Made by a program: the position numbers and the translations under genes. A stretch of DNA of 64,000 nt from NCBI RefSeq assembly GCF_900230195.1, contig NZ_OCNE01000016.1, positions 1 through 64,000 on the forward strand. The letters are read 5' to 3'. Each line of letters opens with the position of its first letter. Positions within the stretch are counted from its first letter, which is position 1. The DNA is from Streptomyces zhaozhouensis (GTDB taxonomy: Bacteria > Actinomycetota > Actinomycetes > Streptomycetales > Streptomycetaceae). Below, in pieces: positions 15,706-23,425 of this stretch. The notes under the pieces are model-generated. The model saw nothing but the letters and a program-made list of their open reading frames with translations. It was not told where the DNA came from and did no database searches.

Positions 15706-16566
15706 GTGGAGGCTGCGACGGGGCGACGCGCGAGCGACGCGGCCCGGGGGATCGCCGGCGCGCTCGGGCTGGCGGCGGACGAGGCGATCGTGCTCCAGGA
15801 CTCCAACAAGCTGACGCTGCGGCTGCTGCCCTGCGACGTCCTGGCCCGGGTCGCCGTCGCCGGGCCGGGAGAGGCGGGGGAGGAGGCGCGGCGGGTCGCG
15901 CGGTGGGAGATCGACCTCGCCCGACGGCTGGTCGACGCCGGGTGCCCGGTGGGCGCGCCCGACCCCCGGGTCGCGCCGGGGGCCCCCGAGCGCGACGGGT
16001 TCGTCGTCACGTTCTGGACCCACTACACGCCTCCCTCGCCCCCGCCCGTCCTCTCCCCGACCGAGTACGCCGGCGCACTCGCGCGGCTGCACGCCGGGAT
16101 GCGCGCCGTGGATGTCGCGGCACCGCACTTCTCCGAGCGGGTCGCGTACGCCAGCGCGCTCGTCGCCGACCGCGCCCGCACGCCGGAACTGGCCGAGGCC
16201 GACCGTGAGTTGTTGAGCGACACGCTGCGGAACGCGGGCCGCGCGGTCGCCGAGCGGGGCGGCCCCGACCAACTGCTGCACGGCGAACCGCACCCGGGGA
16301 ACCTGCTCGCCACCGCACGCGGGCCGCTCTTCATCGACCTGGAGACCTGCTGCCGAGGCCCCGTGGAGTTCGACCTCGCCCACGCTCCGCCCGGCGTCGG
16401 CGAGGAGTACCCGGGCGTGGACCGGGAGTTGCTGCGCGCCTGCCGGAGCCTGGTGCTGGCGGTGATCAGCGCCTGGCGCTGGGACCGCGACGACCGCCTC
16501 CCCGACGGCCGCGCGCTGGGCCTCGCCTGGCTCGACGAGCTCCGCGAGGCCCAGCGGACACGGTGA
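15706..16566 (+). CDS. APH-family phosphotransferase
   Basis: The 286-residue protein starts at GTG 15706 after AGAGGAGG. It has the APH/choline-kinase fold: a nucleotide-binding lobe with ARVAVAGPGE (early) and a catalytic loop HGEPHPGNLL at about residues 196-205 followed by FIDLETC. In both motifs the usual Asp of HxDxxxxN is Glu, a substitution found in several environmental APH homologues. It probably phosphorylates a small hydroxyl compound; antibiotic resistance is possible but not shown by sequence. It is monocistronic. Confidence 0.85.
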   Translation: MEAATGRRASDAARGIAGALGLAADEAIVLQDSNKLTLRLLPCDVLARVAVAGPGEAGEEARRVARWEIDLARRLVDAGCPVGAPDPRVAPGAPERDGFVVTFWTHYTPPSPPPVLSPTEYAGALARLHAGMRAVDVAAPHFSERVAYASALVADRARTPELAEADRELLSDTLRNAGRAVAERGGPDQLLHGEPHPGNLLATARGPLFIDLETCCRGPVEFDLAHAPPGVGEEYPGVDRELLRACRSLVLAVISAWRWDRDDRLPDGRALGLAWLDELREAQRTR

Positions 16567-17024
16567 CGCGGGGCGCCCCCGCGTGCACGGCGCGATGCCG
16601 CCGTCCTCCGCGCCCCGCCAGGGACACAGCGCCGCCCACCGGCGAAGCGGGCTGCGGGGAACCGCGCGAGCCACCGGGGACCGGGCCGAGCACGACGACC
16701 CACCAGGCCGCGCGCGCGAGTCGTGCGACCGACCCCGCCACCCGTGCCCCGCGCGGTCCCGGCCCCGGACCGTCCACCGGCCGTCTGTCGGACTACGCCC
16801 GGCCGAGGGCGGCGAGCGCGTGCGCGAGATGGTCGCCGAGGCGCGGCAACCAGTCGGGCCGCGCGTTCCCCAGAAGGTGGTCGCCGTGCGGGACGGAGAG
16901 ACAGCGCCCCCGCGGCGCCAGTCGGGCCAGGGGCTCGCCGCCGCCTGCGCCCGGGAGGCGGGGCGCGGCCGCTGGCTGGAGTACGACCCGGCACGCGACT
17001 GGCTGCCGGAGCCCCCGGTCCAGG
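16567..17024. other. 458-bp gap with a gene remnant
   Basis: No complete gene is seen between the APH-like gene and the acyl-CoA ligase stop. The right half holds the C-terminal remnant of a hydrolase (16793-16990, minus strand). The left half shows nothing recognisable. Confidence 0.55.
16793..16990 (-). pseudogene. C-terminal fragment of an alpha/beta hydrolase
   Basis: One minus-strand frame downstream of the acyl-CoA ligase reads LARLAPRGRCLSVPHGDHLL, then GNARPDWLPRLGDHLAHAL, and stops at 16793. This has the look of the end of an alpha/beta hydrolase, with the catalytic His in HGDHLLGN. No start codon with a ribosome site precedes it, and the frame runs back into the ligase end without a conserved core. 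I read it as the 3' remnant of a third gene of the CoA-transferase/ligase operon. Confidence 0.4.
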
Positions 17025-18719
17025 TCAACGTTCCGCCGCGCGAGCCGTGAGGGTCCTGCGGCAGACCTTGCCGGTCGGACCGTGTGGCATCTCGGCGACG
17101 GGCAGCAGCAGTTCGGGGAGCTTGCGCCGCTCCAGCCCCCGTGTGTCGCGCAGGAACGCCTGGAGCGCGGCCAGCGTCGGCGGCGGTGCGCCGGGGGCCG
17201 GGCGGACGCAGGCGCAGAGGCGTTCGCCGAGGTCGGGATCGGGGACCGGGACGCAGGCGACCTCGGCGACGTCGGGGTGGGCGGCGAGGTGGCGTTCGAC
17301 CTCGGCGGGGCTGATGTTGTAGCCGCCCCTGATCACGACGTTCCGCAGCCGGCCGAGGAGGAACAGCCGTCCGCGCGCGTCCAGTCGGCCGAGGTCGCCG
17401 GTGCGGACCCAGCCGTCGGGGGTGCGGTGGCGGGCGTCGTCCGCCCGTTCGCCGAGGTGGCAGAGCGGGGTCATCGGCCCCCGGGCCTGGATCTCGCCCG
17501 GCTCCCCCGCCGGGAGCTCCCGACCGTCGGGGCCGACGATCCGCACGGCGACCACCGCCGGGTCGGGGACGCCGACGAACCCGGCGGGCGCCGCCGGGGT
17601 GGCGCGGGTGTGGCAGTTGACGCCGTCGGAGGAGCCATAGACGGTGATCACCGGCCTCCCGAGGCGGCGCTCGGTCACCTCGGCGGTGGCGGGAGGGAGT
17701 TCGGCGCCGCTGGAGACCGTGGCCACCAGGGTCGACAGGTCCTCGCCCGGCGACGGCGGCCGTTCGGCGATCCGGCGGAGCATGGTCGGGACGGCGAAGA
17801 GATGGGTGGCGCGGTGCGCGCTCGCCGCCCGCAGCGCCTCGGCCGGGTCGAACGCGGGCAGCACCAGCAGCGTTCCGCCGAGCGCCGCCACGGTGAGCAC
17901 CCCGCAGGAGCCGAACGAGGAGCCCAGCGGCACCAGCACCAGATGGCGCCTGGGCCCGGGGTCGGGGGTGAGGGCCCGCAGATAGCGGGCCCGGCCGCCG
18001 CCCATCGCGTGGTGGGAGTAGGCGACCATCTTGGGCTCGGCCTCCGAGCCGGAGGAGACCATCAGCCGCGCGGGCGCCGTCGGATCGACGGCCCCCGGCC
18101 GCCACCGCGTGCGCGCCGGCGCGCCCAGCCAGCGCACGCCCCCCGCACGCCCGGCGGGTGCCTCGTCGGTCGTGAAGACGGCGCGCAGGGTGGGAAGTCG
18201 GTCGGCGAGCGCGAGGTCCGAGTGCTCGGCGAACACCGCGCCGGCGGCGCGCGCACGGCCGAGCAACGCGAGGGTGTCGCGGCGCCCGCCGCCCGGCGGG
18301 TAGGGCAGCGCGACCGCGCCGATCGCGTAGACCGCCAGCTCGGCGGCGACGGCGGCGCGGCCGTTGGGCAGCCGCAGCGCCACCACGTCACCGGCGCCGA
18401 GCCCGGCCTCGGTGAACAGGGCGGCGATCCGGCGGACCTCGGCGTCCAGGGTGGCGTAGTCCCAGCCGCCGCCCGGCGGGTCGCCGGCCTCGACGACCGC
18501 CTGCCGGGCGGGATGGGCGGCGACGCGTTCCCGGAAGAGGGCGGCCACATCGCGGTCGGGGCACAGGCCCCCGGCGACCCAGGAGCGGCGCTCGGCGAGC
18601 GGCACCAGGTCGGGGAGGGCGAGCCCGGCACGGCTCGTCCAGACGGGCACGGTCGGCACGGCCGGTTCGGCGGACGCGGCGGGGGCGGCGGGCGCGGTGG
18701 GTACGGCGGGCGCGGTCAC
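17025..18719 (-). CDS. Acyl-CoA synthetase (AMP-forming)
   Basis: The 564-residue enzyme shows the ANL superfamily cores in order: LMVSSGSEAEPKM (A3, P-loop) at about 236-248, VYGSSDGVNCHTR (A5), GWVRTGDLGRLDARGRLF (A7/A8), and HGPTGKVCRR near the C-terminus with the catalytic Lys of A10. It should adenylate a carboxylic acid and transfer it to CoA; the acid is unknown. The GTG at 18719 overlaps the upstream CoA-transferase stop (GTGA), and the extra upstream TTG at 18731 has no ribosome site. The first 35 residues are Ala/Pro-rich. It forms a two-gene operon with the CoA-transferase. Confidence 0.88.
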   Translation of the reverse strand: MTAPAVPTAPAAPAASAEPAVPTVPVWTSRAGLALPDLVPLAERRSWVAGGLCPDRDVAALFRERVAAHPARQAVVEAGDPPGGGWDYATLDAEVRRIAALFTEAGLGAGDVVALRLPNGRAAVAAELAVYAIGAVALPYPPGGGRRDTLALLGRARAAGAVFAEHSDLALADRLPTLRAVFTTDEAPAGRAGGVRWLGAPARTRWRPGAVDPTAPARLMVSSGSEAEPKMVAYSHHAMGGGRARYLRALTPDPGPRRHLVLVPLGSSFGSCGVLTVAALGGTLLVLPAFDPAEALRAASAHRATHLFAVPTMLRRIAERPPSPGEDLSTLVATVSSGAELPPATAEVTERRLGRPVITVYGSSDGVNCHTRATPAAPAGFVGVPDPAVVAVRIVGPDGRELPAGEPGEIQARGPMTPLCHLGERADDARHRTPDGWVRTGDLGRLDARGRLFLLGRLRNVVIRGGYNISPAEVERHLAAHPDVAEVACVPVPDPDLGERLCACVRPAPGAPPPTLAALQAFLRDTRGLERRKLPELLLPVAEMPHGPTGKVCRRTLTARAAER

Positions 18720-20470
18720 GAGAAGGTCCAAGGGGTGCGGGGGCGGGCGTGGCCGCCGGGCGGTGCGGGGGCGACGGCGGCGCGGAACGCGGGGTCACGC
18801 GCCAGGGCGGGCAGCTCGGTGACCACGGGAACGGCGGCGACGCCCGCCTCGGCGAGCGCCGCGCGCCACTCCTCCGTGGCGCGGGTGGTGAAACGTTCCG
18901 CGACCGCGCCCGGCGCGCGCGTCAACACTCCGGTGACGCGGGCGAGTCGGGCCGGGTCGGCGGCGGCGTCGGCGGGCAGCGCGAGCCAGCCGTCGGCGGT
19001 GCGCAGCGGCTGGTCCAACGGGGTCAGGACCGCCCGCGCGCGGGGGCGCGGGACGAGCGCGGCGGCCGAGAGCAGCGAGGACTCCACGCGCGCGCCCCTC
19101 CCCGCGCCGGCGCGGCGCAGCAGCGCGGAGACCGCGCCATGGGCGCAGAGCGCCCCGCCGAGCACGTCGGTGAGGGTCATCAGGGAGGGCGTCGGCGCGT
19201 GGCCGGCGGGGCGCAGCGCGGCGGCGAGGCCGCCGTGGGCCTGGGCGAGGTAGTCGGTGCCGATGGGCGGCACCGCGCGTCCGAAGGCGTCGCCGAAGCC
19301 GGAGGCGGCGGCGTGGACCAGCCCGGGACGCACCCGCCACAGGTCGGCGGCGGTGAGGCCGAGCCGCTCGGCGCGGCCCGGCGGCCAGTTGTGGAGGAAG
19401 ACGTCGGCCCCGGCGGCGAGTTCGGCGACGGCGCGGCGGCCGGCCGGGGTCGCCAGGTCGATCTCGGCGACGGACTTGCCGGCGTTGAGCGCGGCGAACC
19501 GCGCCGACACGCCGCCGGCCAGCGGGGGCAGCCCGCGCATCGGGTCGCCGCCCGGCGGTTCGACGCGCAGCACGCGGGCGCCGAGCAGCCGCAGCAGATG
19601 GCCGGCGAGCGGGCCCTGCACGCGGTTGGTGACCTCGACCACCTGCAACCCGCTCAGCGGCAACGCGCCCTCGGCGGCGGGCAGTTCCCTCCGCGCGCGC
19701 CCCGGCGCGCACGCGGTGCGCAGCGGCGCCGGCAGTCCCGACGGGTCGGGGTCGTCGGGGAGCGCGACCAGGCTGAGGCCGGCGGCCCGCGCCGCCTCGG
19801 CGAGGTCGGTCAGCGGGTGGGCGTTGGCCGCCCGGCGCAGCTCGGGCGGCAACGGGCAGCTCCCGGTGGCGAACCGCTGCTGGAACGGCGCCCAGCCGCG
19901 TCCGGCGAGCGCGGGCTCCACGCCGAGCCGACGCCAGAACTCCCGCCAGGCGTCCGGGGCGAGGGTCTCGATCTCGCAGGTGACGCCGTCCGCGGAGACC
20001 AGGCTCGCCCCGCCGGGAGCCGGGTCGTCGGCCGGGTCCTCCGGCGCGGTGGCGGCCGCCAGGTACTGGGTGAGGGAGAGCAGCGCGCCCTGCGCGACCG
20101 AGGTGGTGACCCGGCGCAGCGCCAGGCCCCGTCGGCGGGCGAGCAGCGCGGCGTGGACGCCCAGCGCGGTGAGGACGCCGGCCACCGTGGCGGCGTAGGG
20201 AACGGCGAGGTGTTCCGGCGTGCCCGAGGCGCGGCCGTGCACCTGGGCGATGCCGCAGGCGGACTGGACGGTGCGCTCGTCGGTCAGCGGGAGCGCGACG
20301 GGGCCGGCCCAGTCGACGACGTCCTGCACCTCGCGGCGGGCGGACGGGGGCAGTTCTGCCAGCAGGCGCCCGGCGACCGCCCGGTGCGCCGGAGAACGCG
20401 CGGGCGCGCGGGCGGTGACGCTCGCGCCGGGAGTGGCCGGGACGTGAGGGGAGACGTTCACGTTCCCCAT
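18716..20470 (-). CDS. CaiB/BaiF family CoA-transferase, double-length
   Basis: The 584-residue protein has a complete CaiB/BaiF (class III) domain in its C-terminal half: GLQVVEVTNRVQGPLAGHLL, LGARVLRVEPPGGDPMRG, DVFLHNWPPGRAERLGL and IGTDYLAQAHGGL, where the Asp matches the catalytic position. The N-terminal 270 residues look like a second, shortened domain of the same family (VPYAATVAGVLTALGVHAAL). Class III enzymes move CoA between carboxylic acids. Coupling by a 4-nt overlap to an acyl-CoA ligase suggests joint activation of one organic acid. ATG 20470 was chosen; the frame extends upstream to 20518. Confidence 0.85.
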   Translation of the reverse strand: MGNVNVSPHVPATPGASVTARAPARSPAHRAVAGRLLAELPPSARREVQDVVDWAGPVALPLTDERTVQSACGIAQVHGRASGTPEHLAVPYAATVAGVLTALGVHAALLARRRGLALRRVTTSVAQGALLSLTQYLAAATAPEDPADDPAPGGASLVSADGVTCEIETLAPDAWREFWRRLGVEPALAGRGWAPFQQRFATGSCPLPPELRRAANAHPLTDLAEAARAAGLSLVALPDDPDPSGLPAPLRTACAPGRARRELPAAEGALPLSGLQVVEVTNRVQGPLAGHLLRLLGARVLRVEPPGGDPMRGLPPLAGGVSARFAALNAGKSVAEIDLATPAGRRAVAELAAGADVFLHNWPPGRAERLGLTAADLWRVRPGLVHAAASGFGDAFGRAVPPIGTDYLAQAHGGLAAALRPAGHAPTPSLMTLTDVLGGALCAHGAVSALLRRAGAGRGARVESSLLSAAALVPRPRARAVLTPLDQPLRTADGWLALPADAAADPARLARVTGVLTRAPGAVAERFTTRATEEWRAALAEAGVAAVPVVTELPALARDPAFRAAVAPAPPGGHARPRTPWTFS

Positions 20471-20662
20471 CGTGGGTGCCGGGCAAGGGAGTTGGGGCGC
20501 CAAGCGGCCGGGATGCACCCCGAAGGGTGAGCGCCTCGCTCACGGGAACGAACGCCCGCCGGCGGCGGTGCGAGGGCGCCCCCCTGCTGACCGGTGCGGC
20601 GCCGACGCACGGCGCCGCCCGCCACCTGAGGGGGTGGCGGACGGCGGGTTCGGTGTGCCGAT

Positions 20663-20692
20663 GGCACGTGTACCGGCGGCACGTGTGCCGGT
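20663..20692. terminator. Repeat-derived hairpin after chitinase gene
   Basis: Two tandem 15-bp units (GGCACGTGTRCCGGY) form a hairpin with ACCGGC/GCCGGT arms at 20672-20692. It lies 24 nt past the chitinase stop on the minus strand and has no T-run. It probably terminates the chitinase transcript. Confidence 0.4.
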
Positions 20693-20715
20693 GGCACGGT
20701 CGAACGGCCGAGCGG

Positions 20716-21480
20716 TCAGCAGGACAGGTTGCCGCCCGGGTCGACGCCGAGGATCGCGGAGAACCGCGTGAAGGTGTCGATCCGGCTCTGCACCTGGCCG
20801 GGGTTGCCGCCGTTGCACTCGATCGAGCCGTTGATGGCGCGGATGGTCTCCCCGAAGCCGACCTCGTTCACGATGGCGTCGTGGGGGGTCATCGTGCCCG
20901 GGCCGCTCTGGGTGTTCCAGTACCACAGCGCGGTGCGCCAGGCGACGGCCGCGTCCTCCTGGACCAGCCAGGGGTTGTTCAGCAGGTCGATGCCGAGGGC
21001 GTCGCCCGCGGCCTTGTAGTTGAAGTTCCAGCTCAGCTGGATCGGGCCGCGGCCGTAGTAGGCGTCCTGCCCGGCGGGGCAGCCGTAGGGCTGGCTGGGG
21101 TCGCAGTAGTGCGGGTAGTTGGCCTCGTTCTGCTCCACGATGTGGACCAGGCCGCCGGTCTCGTGGCTGGCGTTGGCGAGGAAGGCGGCGGCCTCCCGGC
21201 GGGCGATGGTCTCGCCGCCGGCGTTGGCGAAGTCCGGGTAGGAGCTGAGCGCCGCGGTCAGGCCCTGGTACGTGTAGAAGGGATTCCGGTTCGGGAACAT
21301 CTCGTTGAACTGCGCCTCGGAGACCGGGAACGCGGTCGGGCGGACGTCCTCGGCGCCGACCGGGTCGGTGGCGGTCGCCGACGAGGCGGGCAGCGCGTTG
21401 AGCAGTCCGGCCAGGAGCGTGGCGACGGCCAGGAAGCCTGCGGCGCGGAGGCCGCGCCGCCATCTGTCAATCATGCTCAT
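20716..21480 (-). CDS. Secreted GH19 chitinase
   Basis: The 254-residue protein starts at ATG 21480 (GAAGGAT upstream) with a signal peptide (RRGLRAAGFLAVATLLAGLL, cleavage near ASSATA). A GH19 catalytic domain follows: FPNRNPFYTYQGLTAAL, the catalytic Glu in NASHETGGLVHIVEQNEANY, then QDAYYGRGPIQLSWNFNY and a C-terminal Cys in GGNLSC. There is no carbohydrate-binding module, as in the ChiG-type Streptomyces enzymes. It hydrolyses chitin outside the cell. The promoter carries the paired direct repeats typical of Streptomyces chi genes, so induction by chitin and control by DasR-type regulators is expected. Confidence 0.93.
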   Translation of the reverse strand: MSMIDRWRRGLRAAGFLAVATLLAGLLNALPASSATATDPVGAEDVRPTAFPVSEAQFNEMFPNRNPFYTYQGLTAALSSYPDFANAGGETIARREAAAFLANASHETGGLVHIVEQNEANYPHYCDPSQPYGCPAGQDAYYGRGPIQLSWNFNYKAAGDALGIDLLNNPWLVQEDAAVAWRTALWYWNTQSGPGTMTPHDAIVNEVGFGETIRAINGSIECNGGNPGQVQSRIDTFTRFSAILGVDPGGNLSC

Positions 21481-21574
21481 GCCAATCCTTCTCTCGGGAC
21501 GGTGCGCGGTGCGCGGGGTCACGCGGGGGGAACCACGAGTAATTGAAGAAGCAGCGCGAGGGAGCGTCAAGGGG

Positions 21575-21603
21575 TTGGTCTGTACCAATCGGTCTGTACC
21601 AAT
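21575..21603 (-). promoter_or_regulatory. Chitinase promoter direct repeats
   Basis: GGTCTGTACCAAT occurs twice (21577-21589 and 21591-21603), about 95-125 nt upstream of the chitinase start. Each copy holds a GGTC-N2-TACC core like the 12-bp repeats of Streptomyces chi promoters and resembles the DasR dre palindrome. On the minus strand a TTGACG (-35 candidate) follows directly. Confidence 0.65.
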
Positions 21604-21659
21604 GATCGCGCGCCGAAGGCGGGTTGGCCGACGCGAGGCCGCCCTCCCCGCGCCGGCCG

Positions 21660-22898
21660 TCAGAGCCGCAGGATGACCAGCGCGGTGTCGTCCTCGGTGC
21701 CCTCCGGGGGCAGCATGTCGGCCAGCAGCGCGTCGGCCAGCGACTCGGCGTCCTCGTGGCGGTGGCGCCGCAACGCGTCGGCCAGCCGCTGCAGCCCCCG
21801 GTCGATGTCCTCGTCGCGCCGCTCCACCAGGCCGTCGGTGTAGGTGACCAGTACGTCCCCCGCGCGGAACGACGTCGACGCCTCGACCGCGTCCCCGTGC
21901 GTCGGGAGCGCGGCGAGCGGCGGGTTGACGGCCTGGTCGAGGAAGTCGACACGGCCGTCGGTCCTGGCCAGCGCGGCCGGCGGATGGCCCGCGCTGGCGT
22001 AGGTGAGGGTGTGACTGCCCCAGTCCACGAAGAGCTTGACCACGGTGGTGGACTGGGCCCCCGGCACCGAGCGGGCGTAGAGGTCGAGCACGTCCAGCGA
22101 CCGGGAGGGGCTTCCCGAGGCACGGGCGACCGCGCTGAGCGCACTGCGCAGCTGCCCCATGACGCCCGCGGCCTCCAGCCCGTGGCCGACCACGTCGCCG
22201 ACGGCGAGGGTGATCTGCTCCTCGCTCAACTCGATGATGTCGTACCAGTCCCCGCAGACGTTCATCACGGCGCTGGCCGGCCGGTAGCGCACCGCCGAGT
22301 CGTGGGACAGCCGCAGGTCGGTCGGGGGCAGCATGGACCGCTGGAGGCTCAGCGCCACCTCCTGCTCCTGGGCGTGCGCCGCGCGGAGCCGCTCGTTGCT
22401 GGCCTGCAACTCCCCTGCCCTGCTGAGGACGTCGGACTCCATCCGGCGCCCCCGTTCCCCGGCCGCCGTGCCGCGCGGCGCCCGTTCACTCGTGATCAGG
22501 TCGGTGACCTCCTCCACCCGGTGGAGCAGCAGCCGCACCTTCCCGTGCTCGTCCAGGACGGGGGCGTTGACGACGCTCCAGTAGCGTTCGGCGAAGCCCT
22601 CCGCGCCCTCCTCGGGGCGCACGTCGAAGCGCTGGATCGCCATCGGGTCGGTCTGGCCGGTGGCCGCGACCCGCTCCAGGGAGAGCCGCAGGTTGCGCGT
22701 GCCGCTGGGGTCGCCCTCCTCGGGGTTGTCGGGGAACACCTCGTCGAAGGTGCGGCCGAGCAGTTGCTCCCTGCTCCGGCCCGCGGTGCGCGCGTAGGCG
22801 TCGTTCACCTCGACGTAGGTCAGATCCGGGCGCAGCAGCGCGACCGGCGCGGGATACGCACGGTAGACCGCCGCGTAATCGACTTCCGACTCCGTCAT
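21660..22898 (-). CDS. PAS-SpoIIE (PP2C) serine phosphatase
   Basis: The 412-residue protein has an N-terminal PAS domain (about 5-125; LTYVEVNDAYARTAGRSREQLLGR) and a coiled coil. A SpoIIE-type PP2C domain occupies about 185-412, with metal-binding blocks GDWYDIIEL, AVGDVVGHGLEAAGVMGQLR and VTYTDGLVERRD. It should dephosphorylate an anti-sigma antagonist-type protein in response to a signal sensed by PAS. No HATPase domain is fused. ATG 22898 follows GAGGTGG. No sigma/anti-sigma pair is adjacent, but an RsbW-like protein is encoded at 2978-3481. Family function is known; the partner is not. Confidence 0.9.
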   Translation of the reverse strand: MTESEVDYAAVYRAYPAPVALLRPDLTYVEVNDAYARTAGRSREQLLGRTFDEVFPDNPEEGDPSGTRNLRLSLERVAATGQTDPMAIQRFDVRPEEGAEGFAERYWSVVNAPVLDEHGKVRLLLHRVEEVTDLITSERAPRGTAAGERGRRMESDVLSRAGELQASNERLRAAHAQEQEVALSLQRSMLPPTDLRLSHDSAVRYRPASAVMNVCGDWYDIIELSEEQITLAVGDVVGHGLEAAGVMGQLRSALSAVARASGSPSRSLDVLDLYARSVPGAQSTTVVKLFVDWGSHTLTYASAGHPPAALARTDGRVDFLDQAVNPPLAALPTHGDAVEASTSFRAGDVLVTYTDGLVERRDEDIDRGLQRLADALRRHRHEDAESLADALLADMLPPEGTEDDTALVILRL

Positions 22899-23015
22899 CT
22901 GGGCCACCTCAGACCTCGCCTCGTGATCCCCGCCACCCTAGAGTCGGAGCGAGCCGTGCGGGGCGCGGACCGGGTCCGGTCGCCGGCAGGTCACACGGAC
23001 GGCCGCGCGGCGGGT

Positions 23016-23029
23016 GTGAGCGGGGTCAC
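23016..23029. promoter_or_regulatory. Crp-type site GTGAGCGGGGTCAC
   Basis: This fits GTG-N6-GNCAC exactly. It lies between the divergent SpoIIE-type phosphatase (start 22898) and DUF4287 gene (start 23110), about 80-120 nt from each start. Confidence 0.4.
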
Positions 23030-23109
23030 AGGGGCGGGCCGCTCAGTTCCGCGCCGCCGGCCGGTCGGAAGGGTGAGCAGTCGCCACCCGAGGACGAGGG
23101 AGCAGGGCC

Positions 23110-23319
23110 ATGGCCAACCCGGCGAAGGGACCCGCCAGTTACTTTCCGAGCATCGAGCGGACGTACGGCCGCCCGGTGGGCGAGTGGCAGGCGCTGATCC
23201 GCGCCTCGCCGCTCGGCCGGCACGGCGAGCTGGTCTCCTGGCTGAAGACGGAGCACGGGCTGGGGCACGGTCACGCCAACGCGCTGGTCGCCCACACCCT
23301 GGCCGAGGACCGCCGCTGA
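23110..23319 (+). CDS. DUF4287 small protein
   Basis: The 69-residue protein matches DUF4287: SYFPSIERTYGRPVGEWQAL, then HGELVSWLKTEHGLGHGHANALVAHTL. Such small helical proteins are common stand-alone genes in actinobacteria and have no established role. ATG 23110 follows AGGGAGCAGGG. It is divergent from the PAS-SpoIIE gene. Confidence 0.85.
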   Translation: MANPAKGPASYFPSIERTYGRPVGEWQALIRASPLGRHGELVSWLKTEHGLGHGHANALVAHTLAEDRR

Positions 23320-23425
23320 GCCGCCCGGCCACCCCGACCGCCGCCCGGCCGCCCCGACCGCCCCGACCGCCGCACGACGACGGCGGCGGCGGCCGGGGCG
23401 GGGGGGCAGGCGGTCGCCCGGGGGC

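Noticed and set aside
15706..16566. Aminoglycoside resistance gene
   Set aside because: The protein is APH-like, but the catalytic Asp is replaced by Glu and nothing in the context shows resistance, so only phosphotransferase family is claimed.
15229..18105. Very long open frame on the minus strand (over 900 codons)
   Set aside because: It runs across three genes on both strands and reads as Arg/Pro/Gly-rich sequence with no domain. It is a GC-rich frame shadow.
17025..20470. Part of an NRPS or PKS cluster
   Set aside because: The adenylating enzyme is stand-alone, and no carrier protein, ketosynthase or condensation domain is present in the window.
16563..20530. Long plus-strand frames opposite the ligase and CoA-transferase genes
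   Set aside because: They are antisense to genes with clear catalytic motifs and have no recognisable domain or ribosome site.
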